A DNA stretch of 64,000 nucleotides from Ixodes scapularis (GCF_016920785.2 NW_024609879.1:12029145-12093144), one strand, 5' to 3'; counted from the stretch's first letter, positions 30,964 through 43,800 are shown. Translations and numbers: made by a program. Notes: generated by a model not told the origin, from the sequence alone.

Positions 30964-31809
30964 CTATAGAGCTTATGATACCTGAATACATTATTTCAAT
31001 GGCAGCCATGTCAGCCATGGGAGCATTCGATAATCTCGCTGCCGTACTTCGGCCTATGTGTTCTAACAGTGGTAGTGGCTCAAAACTCTGGTTCACAAGA
31101 CGTAGTGTCGTTGCGGGATTCGTAAGTGAGCCGAAGGAGTACGGCGATATTTGGCCTGTGTCGTGCCAATGTCGGCCAAAAATCAACCTCAATATCGGCC
31201 GAATGTGCAGTTTTGCACCACGTCCCGATATCGGGTACGTAGTACGTGCGTACTGTTTCGCTATCGGCCAACTTTTGGCGTGATATCGTGCGAGCACTGC
31301 CCAGACCAGATTAGACTGTCAGCCAGGTGTCGGCCAGATGTCGCATATGCTTCTGCTCTGTATTCACCGGACGTCGCTTATGCGCCATCTTTGTATCCGT
31401 ATTATCAGCAGCATAAGCTCACACATTAATTGCCGATGAATGACGCACCTCGCTCTCATAGAAACAAAATTGTTTTAGATCGCTCCCTCAAGTTTATTAA
31501 ACCAATATGGTTATACACAGTTTGTTCTCGACACATATACAAAAGTTCCACTTCATTGTGGAGCCGAAAACAAAATATTAAATAGAATTCCTGCTTACTG
31601 CCAAGCAAAACTGATAAATCAAACACGAAAGACAGTTCAAATTGATAGCTTTAGTAGATCGTTTCAATGATTCCAATAACAATACTCGATACTCCGCGCG
31701 TTTTCGCGTACATCGTATCGTTATCGGACGTACAGGAGGTATCAGAACAATATACTAAAACTATCTATTGAGACGGAAGCAGGACTATCATCAGAATCCT
31801 GCTTGTAGT
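30964..31809. other. Repeat-derived sequence without gene
   Basis: 31100-31300 is rich in ATATCGGCC / TGTCGGCCA words, also seen diverged near 46040-46120. 31765-31809 (ACGGAAGCAGGACTATC onwards) is homologous to 37974-38220 and provides an empty site for the MITE there. The repeat resumes after the gypsy element at 36313. Confidence 0.4.
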
Positions 31810-31997
31810 TGTTACAATCTCTATCTGGCTGCTAGCGCTACCAGATTTCATAGCGGTAGTTGTCGGTTACCTCGATTGTCATCACGAGCCATTAAAACAC
31901 TTCTTCTTCACTTCCTGAAGCGAAAGGGAGGACGGCGTCATGTTTCTGCTTAGCCGGCCACGTCCTGCCGGCCGTGCGGTCTACCCCGCTTGTAACA
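31810..31997 (+). repeat. 5' LTR of second gypsy
   Basis: TGTTACAATCTCTATCTGGC to CGCTTGTAACA. It begins and ends with complementary TGTTAC/GTAACA. It differs from the 3' LTR by small indels (CTTCTTCACTTCC versus CAGTTCC), so the copy is older. Confidence 0.9.
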
Positions 31998-32107
31998 ATT
32001 GGCGACGAGAGAAAAAGACTTCGTTCAAGTTCTTCGAACGTCGCAAGTTCGCGACGCGCAAGTTCGCGACGTGAGCACCAGGCATTCTTCAAGCTTCTCA
32101 GCTCGCC

Positions 32108-33234
32108 ATGCCCACGTTCGGAAGAATTGAACCTTTTGAGGGAGAAGGGGAGGAGTGGCCGTCATACGTCGAACGTCTTGAAGCTTTTTTTTCTGCGAAC
32201 GACGTTGACGATACCAAGAAGAAAGACATTTTCTTCAGCTGTTGCGGCGCGAAGACCTACTCCCTACTGCGAGACCTGGTGAAGCCCGCCAAACCACAAG
32301 ATAAGTCTTTAGACGAGGTTTTTGACGTTCTCGGGAGTCACTACTGCACCAAGCCTTCTGCTGTCGTTCAACGGTTTCGTTTCAATTCGCGTGTTCGCGC
32401 GGAAGCGGAGACCGTAAGCAAGTTTGTTGCAGCATTGAAGAGCCTGTCGGAGCACTGCAATTTTGGAACAGAACTAGGGAACATGCTGAGAGACCGCATA
32501 GTCTGCGGAATAAACAGCGTTACAATCCAGACCAGACTGCTGGAGCAGCCGGACCTCACGTTCGAGGATGCCGTGCAGACCGCCTTGGCCATGGAAGCAG
32601 CGAAGAAGGGCGCCGGAGAGATTTGCCAGGCAAGGTCGAGCACCAATGCGTTCACGACTCACCGCGTCACGACACCGGCGGGAGACGTCACCTGCTACCG
32701 CTGCGGAGATGGACACCTTGCGTCCAGCTGCAAGCATGTGAATACTACGTGCAACTACTGCCGGAAGCGGGGACACCTCTCGAAGGTGTGTAATTCAATA
32801 CAGAAGGACGCTCCGTGGTCCTTCTGTTTTGACGCAAGTCCCGTCTTCCTCATACACTTCCAATGAATGTCCTGGATGACAACACTGAAGATAGCGGAGT
32901 GACATTGTCCGAGGTTTTTGGCATGTGGCAGGTTGACAGCTCTGTGCCGTCACCGCCTTTCACCGTCACTGTCAACGCCTGCGGCAAGCCACTGTGCATG
33001 GAGATGGATACGGGAGCGACTGTCTCCGTCATGTCAAAAAAACGGTTTCAAGAGTTACTTCCAGCCGTACCTGTCAAGCCATCTATGGTGCTGTTGCGAA
33101 GTTATTCCGGGGAACTGACTCCGGTCCAAGGAAAAATTCATGCAAGAGTAAAGTTCCAAGACAAGGAGGCGGTTTTACCTCTCTTCCTTACTGGACAGGG
33201 TTCCCCTACACTGCTTGGACGCAATTGGATTTGA
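32108..33234 (+). pseudogene. gag and protease of second gypsy
   Basis: Gag frame from ATG 32108 runs 252 codons, with capsid (AKTYSLLRDLVKP, FRFNSRVRAEAETVSKFVA) and two zinc knuckles (CYRCGDGHLASSC, CNYCRKRGHLSKVC). A frameshift follows the second knuckle. The protease continues from about 32863 with the active-site MEMDTGATVSVMS and GSPTLLGRNWI, then a TGA at 33232-33234. Same strand and spacing as the intact element at 40868, which shows the ancestral single frame. Confidence 0.8.
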
Positions 33235-36086
33235 GAACTGGGAATCGATTTCTCGGAGGTGGAGGCAACCGTTCATTCTCTCTCTGATGTGAAAACTCTG
33301 GTTCACGAGTTTTCGGAAGTCTTCGAGGAAAGCCTTGGTACCTTCAAGGGCAGGGAAGCCACTATTCATGTTCCACAAGGTGCTCCTACGAAGTTCTTCA
33401 AGCCACGTCCGCTACCTTTTGCCTTGAAGGATGGGGTTACAGAAGAGCTCCAGCGCCTACAAAGAGAGGGCGTCATTGTACCAGTAAAGACTTCAACCTG
33501 AGCTGCGCCCATTGTTCCTGTGGCCAAGAAGGATGGCCGTGTGAGGATTTGCGGTGACTTCAAAGTTACCGTAAATCCAGTGGCAACATTGGAGAAGTAC
33601 CCCATTCCAAGGATCGAAGACCTGTGGGCCACGCTTTCCGGGGGCGAGAAGTTCACAAAGTTAGATTTGAGAGATGCCTACCAGCAAGTAGTTCTCGAGC
33701 AAGACTCCAGGAAGTATGTGACCATTTCGACACACAAGGGTTTGTTTCAGTACACCCGTCTTCCTTTCGGGGTTTCGTCTGCTCCAGCTATCTTCCAGCG
33801 GGAGATGGAGAACTTGTTCCGAGGACTGCCACACGTTTCTGTGTACTTTGATGACATTCTTGTCACTGGCACGTCCGACTCAGATCACCTTCAGTATCTT
33901 CGTTCTGTTCTCGTTCGCCTTCGGGACGTTGGACTCAGGCTGAGATCCGACAAGTGCCTTTTCTTCTTGCCTCAGGTAGAATACCTTGGGCATATCATCA
34001 GCAAGGAAGGACTGTCACCAGGTCTCGGCAAGGTGGCAGCTGTCCTACATGCCCCGGCACAACGAAATGTCAAGGAACTTCAAAGTTTTTTAGGTTTAAT
34101 CAACTTCTTCCGACGATTCCTTCCTAACCTTCCTGGGCGTCTTTGTCCACTGCACTTGCTTCTCACTGACGGGAAGAAGTGGGAGTGGGGAAAAAACCAA
34201 GAGGAAGCTTTTACGTCAAGCAAGCACCTCTTGACCTCAGCTCCGGTTCTCGCTCATTTCAACCCAGAGAAGCCTTTGTGTCTCAGTTCCGATGCCTCAC
34301 CGTACGGGATTGGCGCCGTCTTGGCACACCGGGAAGCCGATGGTCAAGAACGACCCATCGCCTTCGCATCCAGAAGCTTGTCCAGAGCCGAACAAAACTA
34401 CAGCCAGCTCGACAAAGAGGCATTAGCCTTGGTGTACGGTGTTGAGCAGTTCCACCAGTACCTGTGGGGAAACCCGTTCCAAGCCTTCACAGACCACAAG
34501 CCTCTACTTGGATTGCTGAGTCCTGACAAGCCGATTCCAGTCCACGCTTCGCCTCGACTCATTAGGTGGGCTCTCAAGCTTTCTGCTTACAAGTACCAGC
34601 TTCTCTACAAACCGGGGAAAGACTTGGGACACGCGGACGCACTCAGTAGACTGCCAGTGCCGAAAAACAGTGTTTCAGAACCTGTGCCGGCTGTAATCTT
34701 TATGCTCGAAGAGGCTTACCCCAGTCTTCTGTGACCTGCTGTAGTGGCTCAAACAACGAAGCATGACCTGTTTCTGGGTAACATGATGCTTGCTGTCCTG
34801 AGAGGAGAGGGCATCACATTGGGGCCAGAAGGAAACCCATTCAGCGCAAGGAGTACTAAGCTAAGCCTTCATGACGGATGTTTGCTCTGGGGAGCACGAG
34901 TGGTAGTCCCACAAGTGTTGCAAGATCGAGTCGTGAAGCTTCTTCATGCAGGCCATCCCGGCATTGAGAAAAGCAAAATGGTCGCCAGAAGCCACGTCTG
35001 GTGGCCGGGTATTGACAATGATATTGCCAAAAACGTGAAGAGCTGCACAGTTTGCCAAGCTCATCAACGGGCTCCACAGCCGGTTCAACAGACACCCTGG
35101 CCTTTTCCACAAAAGCCCTGGTCAAGGCTTCACATTGACTTTGGAGGCCCATTCATGGGGCGAACCTTCCTAGTCATTGTGGATGCATTCTCAAAGTGGG
35201 TAGAAGTTTCCCCGTGCCATCCACCTCGGCAGAAGCTACTATCACAGCTTTGCGAGTAGCATTTGCCCAGCATAGACTGCCAGATCTGATGGTATCAGAT
35301 AATGGTCCTGCCTTTGCAAGTGAACAATACTTGGAATTCTTGACACGCAACGGTATACGCCGCATGCTTGTACCACCCTATCATCCAGCTTGAAATGGTG
35401 CAGCGGAGCGTGTTGTTCAAACTGTCAAGAACAAGCTTAAGAAGAGTGCATCTGGGTGTTTCCAGACTCAGATATCTAGACTTCTGTTCCACTACAGGAC
35501 CACTCCGCATGAGGTCACCGGCAGAGCGCCGTGCGAGCTACTGACCGGGAGACGTTTTAAAATACCGTTAGATGTCCTCCGGCCAAGCCTCCAGTCGTCA
35601 GTACTATTCAAATAGCTAAAGCAGAAGCTGTACACGGATAAAGGGTGCCGGCAAGGTCCGTCATGTGGCACTGAGGAGGAAGTCTTCGGAAGGAATTTCC
35701 GTCAAGGTGCGACATGGCTGCTTGCTCGTGTGATAGGCGCCACCACTAACTCATCAGCACAAGTCCGCGTCAACGACGGTACAGTGTGGCATCGTCATGG
35801 TGACCACGTGCGGCCCAGACAGCCGGAGACAACTGCAGCAGTCACCGAGCCACTTCAGCCCGAGACTGCCGCATATCAGCAAGAACTACAAACAGAAGAC
35901 ACCGTCCAAACTGCTGATCCAGTTACGGTTCTACATGATTGCGTTGCTATGGTACCAGTTGGCACAGCTGCCGATGTTGACAAACCCATGGACAACAGTA
36001 GCTCTGTCCTCGCCACAACCAGCAGCGCACCGCATCTGCGACGTAGCGCAAGGGCTAGAAGACCCGTGCAGCGCTACTCTCCTTAG
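33235..36086 (+). pseudogene. pol of second gypsy
   Basis: RT (FFKPRPLPFAL, KLDLRDAYQQ, active-site VYFDDILV) and RNase H (TDHKPLLGL) lie in frames 33259-33501 and 33520-34734. They are separated by a TGA at 33499 where Trp is expected. Integrase follows (HAGHPGIEKSK, CTVCQAHQ, LHIDFGGP, VSDNGPAF, AAERVV) but has a frameshift near 35215 and a TGA at 35391-35393. The C-terminus ends RRPVQRYSP at 36086. Non-functional. Confidence 0.8.
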
Positions 36087-36124
36087 TTCTTTTTTACGGT
36101 TGCAATGTTCTAAGGGGGGAGAGT

Positions 36125-36307
36125 TGTTACAATCTCTATCTGGCTGCTAGCGCTACCAGATTTCATAGCGGTAGTTGTCTGTTACCTCGATTGCCATCAC
36201 GAGACATTAAAACACTTCAGTTCCTGAAGCGAAAGGAACGACGGCGTCATGTTTCTGCTGTGCCGGCCACGTCCTGCCGGCCGTGCGGTCTATCCCCGCT
36301 TGTAACA
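36125..36307 (+). repeat. 3' LTR of second gypsy
   Basis: Same termini as the 5' LTR. The polypurine tract lies just upstream (36108-36122). GTAGT follows at 36308. Confidence 0.9.
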
Positions 36308-36479
36308 GTAGTGTGCTTATGAATAAAACATAAATATCTGGTAATCCTTTACAGATGCATAATCCAGCCGAACGGGGAAGCACAGAGCAACGTTAACACA
36401 AAGTAGAGGTAGAACTCCTCATTTGACGGAAGTCTCGCTGTCGCCGATATAAATTTCTTGCTCCATGCGCGGTCAGGGA

Positions 36480-37155
36480 ACACAGCACGAGAATTCTAAG
36501 GAACTCCGACGAAGAAATCCGTACAAAACGTGAAAGAATAAAACAGAAAGGACGAGGACGGGAACAGGACATCTTTCATTTAGCGACATAGAATGGCACA
36601 ACGAAAAAACCGCCCCCCAAGGTTCTACCGTTCTCAAAAAGGGAAAGGAGATACTAGTTATAAAGGAAGGGGAATACACTAAATATGAAAGTTCTAAAAT
36701 ATCATCACTAATCTAGTTATATCTGATTACTTAGAATTCGACCTTTGTCATTGTCAGTGATACTGCAGAATTATTCTTATTCGCGGTCCAAAAGGAAAAT
36801 GCACTATAAATATAAGAGTTTAAAATGCTGTAGCGTCACGACGAGGTGTCAATAATCTAGCCATCTCTGGTGTTAAGAATTCGACCTCTGTCTTTGTCAA
36901 TGATAATGAAAGTGCAGAAATGTTGTTGTTTACAGTCCCCGTGGCAAATGATTCTATGATTTCTTTCCCAAACCTGTTGTTGTGCTCGCCCGGTATTTTA
37001 GTATCAGAAAAATGAGGAGTACAGAAATCGAATTTGCGGCTGTGAACGACAATGGGGTGATACGACTCATTTGAATCCTTTGATGCTTCCAAGTTGTATC
37101 TCTGAGTTGATGGTTGACGCATCTCCCAGTTTGTCCAATGTACACACTAAACATC
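36480..37155 (-). pseudogene. Penelope-like element 3' end: GIY-YIG endonuclease and tail
   Basis: In minus orientation, 37155 downwards reads MFSVYIGQTGRCVNHQLRD, the start of the GIY-YIG nuclease (GIY-YIG as VYIG, with the downstream Arg). After a frameshift near 37100 comes SKDSNESYHPIVVHSRKFDF and FGKEIIESFA to a stop at 36820. A 3' tail of about 340 bp follows. RT is absent: the copy ends abruptly at 37155 against the hairpin-array element. In an intact PLE the nuclease nicks the target. Confidence 0.75.
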
Positions 37156-37988
37156 GTAACACTCTTGTGGGTGTAAATGGCTTGTCCTATAACTAACACC
37201 CATTTGGGTGCAGAAAAACGCCCCAAAGAAAGGGCGTTATTCCTAACGCCCCCTAAAATAGGGTGTTCTTCCCTAACACCCTTAAAGGACTGCGTTATTC
37301 CAAACACCTTTCAATTAGGGTGTGATTCCACTGTACACCTTTTAATTAGGGCGTTATGTCTGCGCAGTACGCCCTCTAAATTGTTTGTATCACCGCCAGA
37401 AAGGGAAATAAAAAAGGCGCGATTACCAACACCCATAAAGCAGGGCGTAATAACCCAAAAGAGTGCACGAGAAAATGACTGCAAATGTCTGGTTCACCTT
37501 TTATTTTTTAATGAAGGTTCTACCAGGTTCTACAAAATTCTCTATAGACTATTGCAAGCAAGTCATCTGGCCGCAGTCATGTTTCTGCTTATGCGGGCAA
37601 GTGCGTGCAATTACAAGGGTGCCAAAGGGCAAAGCTACGTTCACGCGCACGTCATCAAACTTGGCGAAGCCAAGACTGAAAGCAATAGTTCTCTTTTATC
37701 CTCGCAATTCCACCACGACCGAGACGCTTCTAAACCAGTGGCGGTTCGTGCGTGTAAGGTCATGAATATTTCAACCGGATATTGTTTCATAACCCCTTCA
37801 AATTGTACAACCGAAGGCCCTAGTTGAATCTCCAACTGTACTTTTCTTGTGACGTTTATGCTTCCTTGCCCTGGTGACGTGGACAAAACTGACAGGCTTG
37901 TAAAGACGGTACGACCGGGAGTTGCTTGGGACGTAAGCGGCAGTTCATGTTTGTAAACTGTAAATTGGTCTATTGAAACGGAAGCAGG

Positions 37989-38195
37989 GAGCTTATGTTC
38001 GACAAATGTTTCGTTACTCCTAAAAATAAACGGAAGTGGCGGAAGTGACGATATCGCGTTTGATTGGTTAGAGGTTCAAATGACGAAAGTTACCTATTTT
38101 CGCCATTTGACCGTCCAACCAATCAAACGCGATATCGTCGCTTCCGTTTCTTTTTAGGAGAAATGAAACATGTGTCGAACATAGCCCCCTTAAAC
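37989..38195. mobile_element. Fold-back MITE of about 205 bp
   Basis: GGAGCTTATGTTCGACAAAT at the left mirrors ATGTGTCGAACATAGCCCCC at the right. CCAATCAAACGCGATATCGT and its complement form the inner arms. The paralogous sequence at 31769-31809 lacks it, confirming an insertion. Confidence 0.7.
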
Positions 38196-38254
38196 TACAA
38201 TCAGAAGCATGCTTGCAGAGTACTTACAAATAAAACAGCGATCTCATGTAATCC

Positions 38255-38490
38255 GTGATAGATGCATAATCCGATTCGGGCAGCACAGAACAATCCACAA
38301 ACACAGTGTCGAAGATGAAGGCGGTCGCTCACATTCAGCGGAGGTTTCGCGGTCGCCGATGAGCACCTCTGTCGCGATAGATGCGTAATCCGATTCGGGC
38401 AGCACAAAGCAACACAAACACAATGCCGGGGTTGAAGGCGGTCGATCACATTCAACGGAAGTCTCGCGGCCGCCGATGAGCAGCTCTTTG
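38255..38490. repeat. 118 bp tandem duplication
   Basis: Two units starting GATAGATGC(A/G)TAATCCGATTC, each ending near GCCGATGAGCA. A related single unit is at 36352-36450 (GATGCATAATCCAGCCGAA). Confidence 0.65.
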
Positions 38491-38599
38491 TTGAAACGCG
38501 TCCAACAGATACAGCACAATAATTCCATGGACTCCGACGAAATAAACGAGCATTTCCGAAAAGCTGGCATGGATGTATTCCGACCGTTCACGACGAAAA

Positions 38600-39650
38600 A
38601 TCACGGCCGCGACTCAAACGCACGAAAAACAGGAATACACTGACGGGCGCCCCCCTTTTTGTAAACCGGACCTACGTCGCCCCTACAACTCGCCATAGCT
38701 TGGCATACTGCAAAGACTACGGCCCCAGTAGCCTATCAGCGCGTCAGAGCGAATCACGTGCCAAATTTTCGTCCAAGCGTCCTTGTCCTACGGAGAGCGG
38801 TCACGCGTTTCGCGCCACCCCTCTGATTTGCTAGAAGTGGCCTTCGCACTCGCTCACAGGAACACGAAGACACAAAAGAAGGTTTCGAGGCTTATCAGAA
38901 AACGAGGTCAGAGGGGGTTGGACAAAGCCGCTAATCTCCCTCTGCTGCTTTGTGTTGCCACCTGCCCTGCCCAGGGAAGGTCGCGAAATCGGACTCGCCG
39001 GGGCTTGCTTTGCGTAGTACAACCTTGAGCGCCTCAAACTGCCACTCCTGTAGACGCGCGTGATCTGGTGCGGACCGCGAGATCACAAGATAAATACAAA
39101 AAAACATTTTTAACGCCGCCGAAGACGCGGCTTCACGTGTACCAAAGAAAAACCGGAAAAAAAGCGTCGGGAAGCTAGATATTTTGGTGTCATTACGCAG
39201 AGATAAGAGTCGCGTCCCGGGGGGTGCCATTAATCCGGCACTTTCGATTGTCTTGCGAAATTGTTTCTTCAGAGCTACACTCCAAAATAAAGTATCAGTG
39301 AAGGTGTTATAAGTAGTGCGAAACCCAGTCAGGTGAGTTTGTAATATCCGAAATGAGGGCGCCACAGTTTGTTCAAGTCTTCAGCTTAAAATGGCTTTCT
39401 CAGGTTAAAAGTAAGCAGATTCTATTTCGGTTAATCTTGCTTTGTATTGTTTTTTTTAACGTCCGATTTTAGGTAGTCAAGCAATAGAAATACCTCGCCG
39501 GCATAGCCGACTCTTGACAGTCAACCAAAAACGGCGCCACGTACGGTATGTCAGGACAGCGTCGGCGCGACCCACCCCATTTTTCAGATATTGGCTAGAC
39601 CAAAATAATATCGACACAATCTTTCCGATTAAATACCATAACAGCTCAAT
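38600..39650. repeat. Diverged repeat paired with 45660-46130
   Basis: Shares GGCATAGCCGA, GACAATCTTTCCGATT-type and TGTGTGCTGCCT words with 45930-46130, and CAGCGCGT(C/T)AGAGCGA with 45750. Type unknown; no gene seen. Confidence 0.45.
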
Positions 39651-39959
39651 AGTGTGTGCTGCCTAGGTTGTATATTTACACGTCTTCATTCTTTTTTTTT
39701 TGCGAGCGGAGATGTTTTTTTTTTGTTTTGTTTTTTTATAATCAAGGTTGAACCGATAAAGCTGATGCACGCGCGAAACGTAATTTTAGGCTCGTGTCGA
39801 ACGAAGAGCTCAATAGGAGTTGCGAAAACTTTTCTCTGGCGCTTCCTAATCATACGCGACTCCGTGTGGCGATTAATTATACTCGATGTTTGCACCGCCG
39901 TACATCAACAACAGTTTCACCAAAGCAATAAATATTGCTTTGTATTGTAATAAAGCAAT

Positions 39960-40072
39960 AAATATTGCTTGCATTGTAAACGGGTGATAGGACCACGTCA
40001 AGCAGAGATCTGCCTTTTGTCCTGTTACCCTTGACCTAGTGTCTAAATAAAAACCAATTCAATTCAATTCAA
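39960..40072 (+). repeat. LINE 3' tail fragment
   Basis: CCTTGACCTAGTGTCTAAAT followed by AAAAACCAATTCAATTCAAT is a non-LTR element 3' end with a (AATTC)n tail. No coding part remains. Confidence 0.5.
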
Positions 40073-40361
40073 TATGAACGGCTATGAAATCATGGGTGTA
40101 TTTGACAGCATCACCATTACGCCCCTTTCACACCGTGTGGATGAAGGGCGTAAATGTCGCCCATACGCCCTTTTTACACAATTTCAGACACCATCGCTGC
40201 AAGTGGGGCGTAAAGAGGGCGTGTAAAGGGTGTAAAACGTCAGCACACCCTTTATACACCCACCGATATTCAGAAATCGTGTAAAAAGCGTGTAAAAAGG
40301 GTGTTTTTCCTAACATACACCCTTCTTACACCCTTTTTACACGATTATGGGTGTTACAATG

Positions 40362-40475
40362 TTTAGTGTGTACGTTGAACAGACTGGGAAAAAGGTCGAA
40401 TTCTAAGGAATCAGATATAAATAGATTAGTGATGCGCTTTTAAAACTTTTATATTTAGTGTATCCCTTTCCTTTG
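40362..40475 (+). pseudogene. Penelope-like 3' end, plus strand, left part
   Basis: GTTTAGTGTGTACGTTGAAC encodes the start of the GIY-YIG motif. It joins directly to the C-terminal GTCGAATTCTAAGG tail, so most of the nuclease is deleted. The tail is then split by the intact gypsy element and resumes at 45011-45130. It is the inverted counterpart of 36500-37155. Confidence 0.6.
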
Positions 40476-40754
40476 TGCTACGTACGCGGACCGTACGAGC
40501 CATCGGTACGAGCCATGTTCCCCGACCGACGGAGAGCAACCCGACACCCCCGATTTCGCAAGCGGGGCCCCGGCGGAGTTTCCCTCTCCCGTCTCTCTCC
40601 TGGCTGAAACATAAGCAGCAGCGGATCACCGACGCTCTTCGGCACGCAGAAGATGCTCTGTGCTGGTTTTGACTTGACGCCTTTCTTTCGCTATAATAAA
40701 CACAGTTAACCGCACCTTGACTCAGCCACCGTCACTCATAAAGTAGTCACTTCA
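40476..40754 (+). repeat. 5' LTR of intact gypsy
   Basis: TGCTACGTACGCGGACCG to GTAGTCACTTCA. A TATAATAAACAC stretch near 40692 could serve as TATA and/or polyadenylation signal (AATAAA at 40695). Confidence 0.95.
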
Positions 40755-40867
40755 ATGGCGACGAGAACAACGATATCGAAGCCCTCATCCAGATGCCCAA
40801 CATCTGACAAGGCAAGTCCCGACGGTATGTGATTTCTTCTCGGAAAGAACTCTAAAGTGAAAGAAAG

Positions 40868-43800
40868 ATGGCGACTATCGGCACCGCCCCAGCGTACGAC
40901 GCGGAAGTGGAGCCATGGGCGAACTACGCAGAACGCTTGGAGCAGTTCTTCGTCGGTAATCGGATTATCGACGACAAGCAGAAGACCGGGATCTTTCTGT
41001 CTTGCGTAGGACCGAAGACCTACGGGTTACTTCGAAGTTTATTGACTCCCATAAAGCCAAGCACAAAGACCTTCGAGGAGCTCCTGGGGACCCTCAACCA
41101 ACACTTCTCACCGAGACCATCCGAAATAATGGAACGGTATAAGTTCAATAGCCGCTCCCAGCAAGAGGAGGAAACTATTTCGGAATTTCTGGCAGCTCTC
41201 CGGAAACTCACCGAGTTCTGCAACTTCGGCGACACCCTCGACGTCATGATCCGGGATCCACTGGTCTGTGGTGTGCGCGATGTAGGAGTGCAGAAGAGAC
41301 TGCTGGCAGAGTCAGCGCTGACCTTGGAAAAAGCAACGCGCATAGCACTGGCGGTGGAGACCGCTAGCAAGAATGCTTCGGACTTGAGAGGAGAAGGCTC
41401 GGACCATCCCCAAGTCAACAAGGTGAACGAACGAGCTGTGAAGAATAAGCATGTGGGACGCTTTCCGCGAAACAAAGCACCCCAGTCTCAAGGGCATCAG
41501 CACAAGAAGTGCGGACGATGTGGCAACAACGACCACGACCCAAAAAAGTGTCCTTTTATGTCAACTGCCTGCTTTAAATGCGGAAAAACGGGACATCTTG
41601 CAAGGGTGTGCAAGTCGCGCTCTCAGGCAAGTGGTTCGGCACGCCATGGTCAGGCCAACGTCATCGCTGCAGCACAATCGGACCCCGCAGAGGAATTGGA
41701 TCTTCGCGCGATCAACAGCGTCAGTGAGCTGCCGATGCACAAGCCATGGACCATTCCGCTGAATTGGAACGGAATTCCTGTGAACATGGAGGTCGACACC
41801 GGTTCCCCAGTATCAGTCATTTCGGTGAGTGTTTACCAACAACACCATCAGTCATGGCCTAAAATGACCTCTTGCCAGACGAAGCTATCGTGCTACCTGG
41901 GATCCCTACCAGTTAAAGGAGTTCTCCACATGACAGTGGAACACGAAGGACAGTGTGCAAAGGCGTCAGTCTACGTCTTGGACTGCAATGGACCGAGTCT
42001 GTGCGGCCGCGACGTAATTGGAGCGCTACATCTACTCCAGAAGATCAACTTCGCCGAGGCGGAAGACCGGGTCTCCGAACTCAAGACGAAGTTTGGCGAG
42101 TTGTTCAAGCCTGGAATAGGCCCAATGGAGGGACCACCAGTGCACCTGCACCTTCGCCAAGACGCAAGACCGAGATTCTTCAAGGCAAGATCTCTTCCCT
42201 ATGCGCTGCGAGACAAGGTTTCAGCTGAGCTCGACCGTCTTTGCCAAGAAGGAATCCTGTCGCCGGTGACACATTCTGAATGGGCGACTCCCATCGTGCC
42301 GGTGATGAAAAAAGACGGTTCCGTGAGAATCTGTGGGGACTTTAAGGTCACACTAAACCCTGCCTGTGACATTGAACAGTACCCTCTCCCAAGAATCGAG
42401 GACTTGTTCGCATCACTGAATGGCGGAGAATGCTTCTCGAAATTGGACCTGAAGGATGCGTACCAACAGGTTCCCCTCGACGAGTCGTCAAAGAAGGTGG
42501 CAGTAATAAACACGCATCGTGGACTCTACTGCTACAACAGACTGCCCTATGGAATCGCCTCGGCCCCGGCGATATTTCAGCGCAGGATGGAAGCACTCCT
42601 ACGCGACCTTCCGGGGACGCAGGTGTTCCTCGATGACATTCTGGTGGCAGAACGCGAGGAAGAATTCGGGCGAAACTTGGAGAAAGTACTCCAAAAACTG
42701 CACAGCAGCGGTGTTCGTCTTCGAGAAGACAAGTGCGAATTACGGAGGCAAGAGGTAACCTACCTTGGACACCGAATTGACCGTGATGGGCTACATCCTG
42801 AAGAACAGAAGCTAAAGGCTATCAAAGAAGCGCCAACACCAAGAAATGTGCAAGAGCTAAGGTCGTTCCTTGGAGTCTTCACGTATTATAGGAGCTTCAT
42901 TCCCCGCATGTCAACCATGCTCAACCCCTTGTACGACCTACTCAAACTGAATGCGAAGTGGCACTGGGACACGGCCCAAGAAACAGCGTTTCAGGAAGCA
43001 AAGAACGCAATCCAGAACTGCGGATTTTTGGCTCATTTCAACCCATCGAAAGAAGTACTGCTGGAGTGCGATGCATCGCCGTATGGAGTGGCAGCGGTGC
43101 TTTCTCACCTGATCGATGGCATCGCGAGGCCGATTGCGTTCCGCTCCAGGACCTTATCGCCCGCTGAAAAGAACTACTCGCATCTCGAAAAAGAAGCTCT
43201 TTCCTTGATCTTTGGTGTCACCAAATTCAGAAATTATCTCCTGGGGAGACAATTCACACTGGTGACAGACCACAAACCCCTTGTTGGACTCTTCAGGGAA
43301 GACAAAGCTATCCCAGCAACAGCGGCTAGCAGGATCCAGAGGTGGGCTCTGACACTTGGTGGATACATGTACAACATACGCCACAGGGCTGGGAAGTGCA
43401 ACGGTAACGCCGACATGCTAAGCCGGCTTCCACTGAATGATGGAAGTCAATCACCGACAAGCCCAGAGCAAGTGGCCTTCGTAAAGCAACTGGAAACAGG
43501 ACCACTTTCGGTGAAACAATTCGCGGATTTGACAGCTGCGGACCCGGAGTTGAGTAAACTTCGAACGACTATCCTGGAAGGATGGCCAAATCAGCCACAA
43601 GATCCCACTCTCGAACCCTTCTGGACCCGTAGAGCGGAGATGTCGGTGGAGGAAGGACTTGTGGTGTGGGGGAGAAGAGTAGTAATTCCACGAAAGGCAA
43701 GGCGAGCGGTGCTGCTGGAGCTACACGACGCCCACTCTGGCATGGCTGCGATGAAGTCCCTGGCCAGATCGCTCTGTTGGTGGCCAAACATGGATCGCGA

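Larger units (their letters stand above)
31810..36307 (+). mobile_element. Ty3/gypsy (Mag-like) retrotransposon, degenerate
   Basis: LTRs of 188 and 183 bp (31810-31997 and 36125-36307) and a GTAGT duplication (31805-31809 and 36308-36312) bound the element. PBS-like TTGGCGACGAGAG follows the 5' LTR and a purine tract AAGGGGGGAGAG precedes the 3' LTR. Gag and pol are broken by several stops and frameshifts. Confidence 0.9.
37156..40361. mobile_element. Region bounded by GGGTGTTA-type hairpin arrays, flanked by inverted PLE ends
   Basis: Both borders consist of arrays of short imperfect hairpins. On the left (37156-37385) units look like GGGCGTTATTCCTAACGCCC; on the right (about 40105-40361) TTTTTACACCC and GGGTGTAAAAAG alternate. 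The outer ends are TAACACTCTTGTGGGTG and, reversed, TAACACCCATAATCGTG. Flanking sequence on the two sides is the same PLE in opposite orientation. The interior holds a small fold-back MITE, a 118 bp tandem duplication and a LINE tail; no transposase. The long frame 37177-37827 runs through the hairpins and is not treated as coding. Confidence 0.5.

Noticed and set aside
37177..37827. 216-codon plus-strand frame
   Set aside because: It starts inside the hairpin array and has no recognisable domain; no splice or promoter context supports it.
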